This document shows, piece by piece, positions 59,657-64,000 of a DNA stretch of 64,000 nt. The notes beneath the pieces are model-generated. The model worked only from the letters and a program-made list of their open reading frames with translations, was not told where the DNA came from and made no database searches. The DNA is from Acinetobacter towneri DSM 14962 = CIP 107472. Lineage in GTDB: Bacteria > Pseudomonadota > Gammaproteobacteria > Pseudomonadales > Moraxellaceae. The number at the start of each line of letters is the position of its first letter. Within the stretch, counting starts at the first letter, position 1. Location: assembly GCF_000368785.1 (NCBI RefSeq), contig NZ_KB849688.1, positions 66,943 to 130,942 of the forward strand, written 5' to 3'. The position numbers were made by a program, and so were the translations under genes.

Positions 59657-60058
59657 TTAGTTATTACGTGCGTTCTGATCTTGCTGAATCAATTCAACTT
59701 TATAACCATCTGGGTCTTCAACAAAAGCAATGACAGTTACACCACCTTTCATTGGCCCTGCTTCACGTACCACATTGCCGCCGCGCGCTTTAATTTCTTC
59801 ACATGCTTTGTAGGCATCGTCTACCGCAATTGCAATATGACCATAACCATTGCCCAAATCATAGCTGTCTGTATCCCAGTTATGCGTCAACTCCAAAACG
59901 GTGTGATTTTCTTCATCGCCATAGCCTACAAAAGCAAGGGTAAAACGACCTTCTTCATAATCACGCTTACGCAGCAAAGTCATGCCTAAAACTTCTGTAT
60001 AAAATTTTAATGATTGCTCTAAATTACCTACACGTAACATGGTATGCAGCATGCGCAT
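59657..60058 (-). CDS. gloA: lactoylglutathione lyase (glyoxalase I)
   Basis: A 133-residue enzyme isomerising the methylglyoxal-glutathione adduct to S-lactoylglutathione. The start at 60058 ([14 protein letters not shown]) places the metal-ligand His at position 5 exactly as in E. coli GloA; further ligands are Glu in VLELTHNWD, His in GYGHIAIAV and Glu in YKVELIQQ, the four-ligand nickel-type site. Two glyoxalase beta-alpha-beta-beta-beta modules fill the length. It begins one base after the stop of the AmpG-like gene, so the pair is translationally coupled. Confidence 0.95.
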   Translation of the reverse strand: MRMLHTMLRVGNLEQSLKFYTEVLGMTLLRKRDYEEGRFTLAFVGYGDEENHTVLELTHNWDTDSYDLGNGYGHIAIAVDDAYKACEEIKARGGNVVREAGPMKGGVTVIAFVEDPDGYKVELIQQDQNARNN

Positions 60059-60059
60059 G

Positions 60060-62258
60060 TCATTCATCCTTTTGTTCAATCGGTTTTGCTTGTATGTGTT
60101 GATGGTCACGTAACAATTTCGCCACCCACACCACTAAAATTAAAATAGGGATTCCAATTAATGTGGTCATGAGGAAAAAGTTTGGATAACCAATATTGGT
60201 CACTATAGTACCTGAATAACCACCTAAAATCTTAGGAGTCAAGGTCATGAGTGAGCTAAAAATTGCATATTGCACAGCAGTAAATGACACACTGGTTAAA
60301 CTGGATAAAAATGCGATAAAAGCCGCGCCCGCTAAACCTGAAGCCAAGTTATCGACAATAATCGCAAAATATAACCATGCTGTGCTATATGGCTTAATCA
60401 CCTTGCCCTGAATTTCAACCATATTGTTTGAAGATGATTGAACGATCGGCAAAGGTTGTATATCTACATCCAAAGCATTGCCTTCATGTGTGTTTAAATC
60501 GACCTGATAGGTTTGGCTGTGTTGTTGTACTGTTTGCTGTCTATTCAATAATACGGCTTGCAGTTGTTTACTTGGTGAGTCTGCCAAAAGCTGCCCTGCA
60601 ATCGCTGCCGTAAAAATTCCTTGTGCATCTAGTTTTGCATCAAAATTTTGACCATCTAGCTGCAGTACAATTTTTTGCTGTTCGGTTAAGGCAGGCCCTG
60701 CATATTGCCCACGTACGACAATACTGTTGCTGGCTTCATTTTCGCTAATACGATTATCCGAAGTCAGTGGTAAAAACTGGAGTTGTGCAGTTTCAATCTC
60801 AGTTTGGTGCAAATACGGCATCGACACTAAACGTGACGGCGTATCGCCCGTTTGGTATTGCGCACGTACCTGAATTTCATCCTGTGTTGCTAAAACCTGA
60901 CTAGGCACAGCCACTTTCCAATATCCAACTTCATCGGCCTGGGTTTGATATTGTTGCTGCCCCACAGAAACTTGCACATCGCTCAGTTGCTGTCCTGACT
61001 TCACCAGACCAATAAAAATAAGATTGGTGGATGATGCCAACACCGCGCCAACAAACATTAATTTCATAATGTTCATACGCTGTGCCAGTAAACCGCCCAA
61101 GAAGCCACCCACTAAACTGAAAATGACCCCATAAACCTTAACCGCTTCGGCAATTTGTTCTTTGCTAAAGTTCAAATCCTGATAGAACACATTGGAAATT
61201 ACACCTGCAATAATGTCTGAAACTCGATAAAAACCAATCAAGAGTAATAACACCAGTGCCAGTTTCATGCCGTAGCGTTTAAAGAAATCTGCAACAGGAT
61301 GCACCCATGTTTCAAATGCCATCTGTTTATTGACTGCGCCCAATTTGACCAAAATTGTGCCCATGCCTACAGCAGCCGCACCCGATGCAATAAAACGTAA
61401 AGCTTCTATAGAAAATAATAAAAATGCATCTTTGAGTTGGAATTGTTGTTTTAAGGCTTCGGTAAAATTACCCGAAAAGACGTAGCACAATACAAAACTG
61501 AATACCGCAACAAAAAACACCGTAACCAGACGAAAATAGTCGCGTCGTTGATAATGTTTGCTGACCCGATTCACTTGCGGTTCACGAATCACCAAAGTCG
61601 TGATAATGCCAATCAGCATCACCGCAGCCATCGCCAAATAAGTAATTTTCCATGCACTATAAATATAGTTGCCTTTAGCAGTACCTAAAGATGCAGCCAA
61701 AAATAAAGCACCTGCCCCTGCAACAATCATCCCAATGCGATAGCCCGCGTTATAAGTCGATGCCAACACGGTTTGCATTTGAGTTTCAGCCAATTCGATA
61801 CGGTAAGCATCAATCACAATGTCTTGCGTGGCTGCAGAAAAGCCTAGTAATACTGCACCCAATGCCATTTGATATAAATGTGCCTGCCCCAAAGCTGGGT
61901 CAGAAAATGCCATGACTGCAATTGCACAGACTATTAAACATTGAGCAATGAGCAGCCATGCCCGACGTCGCCCTAGTTTTTTGGTTAAATAGGGTACGGG
62001 TAATTCATCAATCAATGGTGCCCAAACAAATTTAAAGGAATAACCTAGAGCAGCCCAACTAAAAAAAGTGACCGCACTTTTATCAATGCCTGCTTCGCCC
62101 AACCACAAAGATAGACTGGAAAAAATCAGTAAAATTGGAATACCTGCAGAGAAGCCCAAAAACAGCATGATCAGCGCACGACGGTCTAAAAATGCCGTAA
62201 ATGCTGCTTTCCACCCTGTATTTTGTGCTGAAGTTTGCCCAGTCTGTTGTGTGGTCAT
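60060..62258 (-). CDS. ampG: AmpG-family muropeptide permease with an extra domain
   Basis: A 732-residue MFS transporter expected to import anhydro-muropeptides for peptidoglycan recycling. The helix signature around [49 protein letters not shown] and [11 protein letters not shown] is AmpG-like, and [13 protein letters not shown] follows. About 200 residues (roughly 420-620) between late helices are not membrane-like but Gln/Val-rich and beta-prone ([11 protein letters not shown] ... IVVRGQYAG ... [12 protein letters not shown]), an insertion absent from E. coli AmpG (~490 aa). The ATG at 62258 is chosen over an upstream TTG. The last bases run into gloA. Confidence 0.8.
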   Translation of the reverse strand: MTTQQTGQTSAQNTGWKAAFTAFLDRRALIMLFLGFSAGIPILLIFSSLSLWLGEAGIDKSAVTFFSWAALGYSFKFVWAPLIDELPVPYLTKKLGRRRAWLLIAQCLIVCAIAVMAFSDPALGQAHLYQMALGAVLLGFSAATQDIVIDAYRIELAETQMQTVLASTYNAGYRIGMIVAGAGALFLAASLGTAKGNYIYSAWKITYLAMAAVMLIGIITTLVIREPQVNRVSKHYQRRDYFRLVTVFFVAVFSFVLCYVFSGNFTEALKQQFQLKDAFLLFSIEALRFIASGAAAVGMGTILVKLGAVNKQMAFETWVHPVADFFKRYGMKLALVLLLLIGFYRVSDIIAGVISNVFYQDLNFSKEQIAEAVKVYGVIFSLVGGFLGGLLAQRMNIMKLMFVGAVLASSTNLIFIGLVKSGQQLSDVQVSVGQQQYQTQADEVGYWKVAVPSQVLATQDEIQVRAQYQTGDTPSRLVSMPYLHQTEIETAQLQFLPLTSDNRISENEASNSIVVRGQYAGPALTEQQKIVLQLDGQNFDAKLDAQGIFTAAIAGQLLADSPSKQLQAVLLNRQQTVQQHSQTYQVDLNTHEGNALDVDIQPLPIVQSSSNNMVEIQGKVIKPYSTAWLYFAIIVDNLASGLAGAAFIAFLSSLTSVSFTAVQYAIFSSLMTLTPKILGGYSGTIVTNIGYPNFFLMTTLIGIPILILVVWVAKLLRDHQHIQAKPIEQKDE

Positions 62259-62452
62259 TCGATTATTATTTTCTATCAAGTCAAATTGTTGTTATTCAAT
62301 CGCGGAATAGCTTCTGTTTCAACAGTATTTATGAAATTATCCACAACAGCCTTGTCATTTTGTAGTAAAAATTACGGCTTAGCTTGAATTTTCCGCTTAA
62401 ACCTGTATACCTTTAAACTTCTAACTGCAATATTTCGTTTTGGATTTCTACA

Positions 62453-64000
62453 GTGACCCAAAGACTTGATCAAATCACCCCATCAATGACAACCAACACA
62501 ACAACAGCAGCGCAAGATGAACAACAACCGCTTCTCAGCTCTGCCTTTGAACAAAGCGAAATACAAACGACTTTAGAAAATACACGACTCAAAGCAACAC
62601 AACTAACCCATATTCCAAATTACGATAACATTCCCGCTTCGACCCGACGCATTAAACCGCTGAATAATTTTTTAGGACAAGATCGGGCACGCGCTTCGGT
62701 GGAAGCAGGTATTTCCCTGCCATATTCTGGCTACAATATTTTTGCAGTGGGTACGGCGGGATTGGGCAAACGTACCATGGTCAAGCGTTTGCTGCAGCAA
62801 CATGCCAAGAGCATGCCCACACCGAATGACTGGGTTTATGTCAATAATTTCAAACACCCGCGCCAACCGATTGCCTTGCAACTGCCTGCAGGTCAAGCGC
62901 CTAAATTTCAAAGTTTGTTACATCAAACTTGGCAAACTATTTTAAAGCAACTCGAACGTCGCTTTACCGCAGAAACCTATCACAACCGCATTGAAATGAT
63001 TCGTCAGCAAGCGGGTGATGAACAGCAACAAGCCTTAATTGAGCTGACCAGTGAAGGTGAAGAACTCGATTTAAAACTGATTGCGCAGGAAGATGAACAT
63101 TGCTTTGTACCCGTGCATCTGAAAAATGACAAAATGCAGGAAATGTCTAAGGAAGATATTAACGCCTTGGACAGCAAAACCCGTGCAGAAATTGCGTCCA
63201 ATATTCGTTATATGAATAAAAAACTGGAGCGTTTGGGTTTGCATTTAGGCGATTTAGAAGATGACGCACGTGACAAAGTACAAGACCTGAACCGTGATAT
63301 TGCCAAACAAGTGGTAATGCCACGCATTGATATTATTCAAAATAAATATCCTAGTGTCGAAGGTTTGACTGAATATTTACAATACTATGCCGAAGATATT
63401 ATTAATAATGTCGAGTTTGTTTTAGAACAGGAAGAAGATGATTTCCGTCCTGGCACCTTTAGCCGTATTCCTGCGCGCTACCAAGCCAATATTATTGTGA
63501 CGCACAAACCCAACAGCGGTGTACCTGTTATTTTTGAAGATTTTCCAACCCATTACAATTTATTGGGGCATGTAGAACAACTCACGCAAAACGGCACCAT
63601 TACCACTGACTTCACCTTAATTCGTGCAGGTAGCTTACATAAAGCCAATGGCGGCTTTTTGATGCTCGAAGCAGAGCAGTTACTGGAACAGCCTTATGCA
63701 TGGCAAGGACTGAAACGCGCTTTAAAATCGGGGCAATTGAAACTTTCATCTTTGGAACACATGCTAACTTTAACAGGCAGCATTTCAATTGAACCACAAG
63801 CCATTCCACTAAATATTAAAGTGATTTTACTGGCAGAGCCTGAAATTTATTATGAAATTTTAGAGCTAGAACCCGAACTTGGCAGCGTGTTTAAAATCCG
63901 TGCCGACTTTACCGATACATTACAACGTAATGACGAAAACGAGCAGGCATATATGCAGCTGATTGCCGACTATGTGCAATCTGACAAATTATTACCATTT
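62453..64000 (+). CDS. Lon-like AAA+ protease (AAA_32 family), N-terminal part
   Basis: The frame is open from the GTG at 62453 to the right edge (516 codons), so the C-terminal protease domain with its Ser-Lys dyad is outside the window. The N-terminal region includes FLGQDRARASVEAGI and a Walker-A-like AVGTAGLGKRTMVKR, a long charged helical insertion (about 145-310, EELDLKLIAQEDE, DDARDKVQDLNRDIAKQ), and the second part VIFEDFPTHYNLLGHVE and HKANGGFLMLEAEQLLEQ, typical of the AAA_32/Lon-like family. The GTG has TGGA eight bases upstream; ATG at 62486 lacks a site. It diverges from the AmpG-like gene. Confidence 0.88.
   Translation, partial: MTQRLDQITPSMTTNTTTAAQDEQQPLLSSAFEQSEIQTTLENTRLKATQLTHIPNYDNIPASTRRIKPLNNFLGQDRARASVEAGISLPYSGYNIFAVGTAGLGKRTMVKRLLQQHAKSMPTPNDWVYVNNFKHPRQPIALQLPAGQAPKFQSLLHQTWQTILKQLERRFTAETYHNRIEMIRQQAGDEQQQALIELTSEGEELDLKLIAQEDEHCFVPVHLKNDKMQEMSKEDINALDSKTRAEIASNIRYMNKKLERLGLHLGDLEDDARDKVQDLNRDIAKQVVMPRIDIIQNKYPSVEGLTEYLQYYAEDIINNVEFVLEQEEDDFRPGTFSRIPARYQANIIVTHKPNSGVPVIFEDFPTHYNLLGHVEQLTQNGTITTDFTLIRAGSLHKANGGFLMLEAEQLLEQPYAWQGLKRALKSGQLKLSSLEHMLTLTGSISIEPQAIPLNIKVILLAEPEIYYEILELEPELGSVFKIRADFTDTLQRNDENEQAYMQLIADYVQSDKLLPF

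Overview
The window reads as chromosomal core sequence of an Acinetobacter-like gammaproteobacterium (Moraxellaceae). The DNA is AT-rich and the neighbourhoods are typical of that group: csrA directly after alaS-lysC, a Vfr/Crp-type regulator beside an OsmC protein, hisZ-purA, pyrB with a dead dihydroorotase partner, a FimX-like c-di-GMP protein, and a single tRNA-Val. This assignment rests on family recognition by reading, not on a search. There is no CRISPR array, prophage, rRNA operon or intact insertion sequence in the window.

Layout. 1-3.1 kb (minus): partial DUF2520-type dehydrogenase, thioesterase, methyltransferase and bioB. 3.3-13.8 kb: a leucine/isovalerate catabolic island. It has an acyl-CoA ligase and a TetR regulator on the minus strand. 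Diverging from them is a plus-strand run liuA-liuB-liuC-liuD-liuE followed by the two subunits of a 3-oxoacid CoA-transferase. Together these carry isovaleryl-CoA through to acetyl-CoA and acetoacetyl-CoA. 14-18 kb (minus): an OmpA-domain membrane protein, then pyrB plus pyrX. 19-29.7 kb: rlmKL, a YdgA-like protein, clpB with a recognisable heat-shock promoter, osmC-like, crp/vfr, an aldo/keto reductase, an M48 lipoprotein protease and a small membrane protein. 30-34.2 kb (minus): purA, hisZ, a small coiled-coil membrane protein and a GAPDH. 34.6-39.2 kb (plus): alaS, lysC, csrA.

39.3-45.4 kb is the most plastic stretch. It holds rnhB, a lipoprotein, a ~280-bp structured repeat with terminal inverted repeats (MITE-like), a cytochrome b561 pseudogene with an internal deletion, an adenine deaminase next to a purine permease, a 5'-truncated ABC-2 permease remnant, short repeats and tRNA-Val(GAC). 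45.4-52.8 kb (minus): a MoxR/DUF58/transglutaminase module, the CstA-YbdD pyruvate uptake pair and efp. 53-58 kb (plus): epmB (the enzyme that makes the beta-lysine used on EF-P), a PilZ-like protein and a FimX-like REC-PAS-GGDEF-EAL protein with degenerate catalytic motifs. 58-64 kb: rpmE, an SBF-type transporter with repeated operator-like motifs upstream, gloA, an AmpG-like permease with an extra ~200-residue domain, and the N-terminal part of a Lon-like AAA protease that runs off the right edge.

I did not find a convincing wholly new multi-gene system. The strongest second-look items are the MITE-like element beside a decayed cytochrome gene, the minus-facing terminator hairpin in the csrA leader, the enlarged AmpG, the degenerate FimX/PilZ pair, the repeated operator motif upstream of the SBF transporter, and the pseudo-dihydroorotase.
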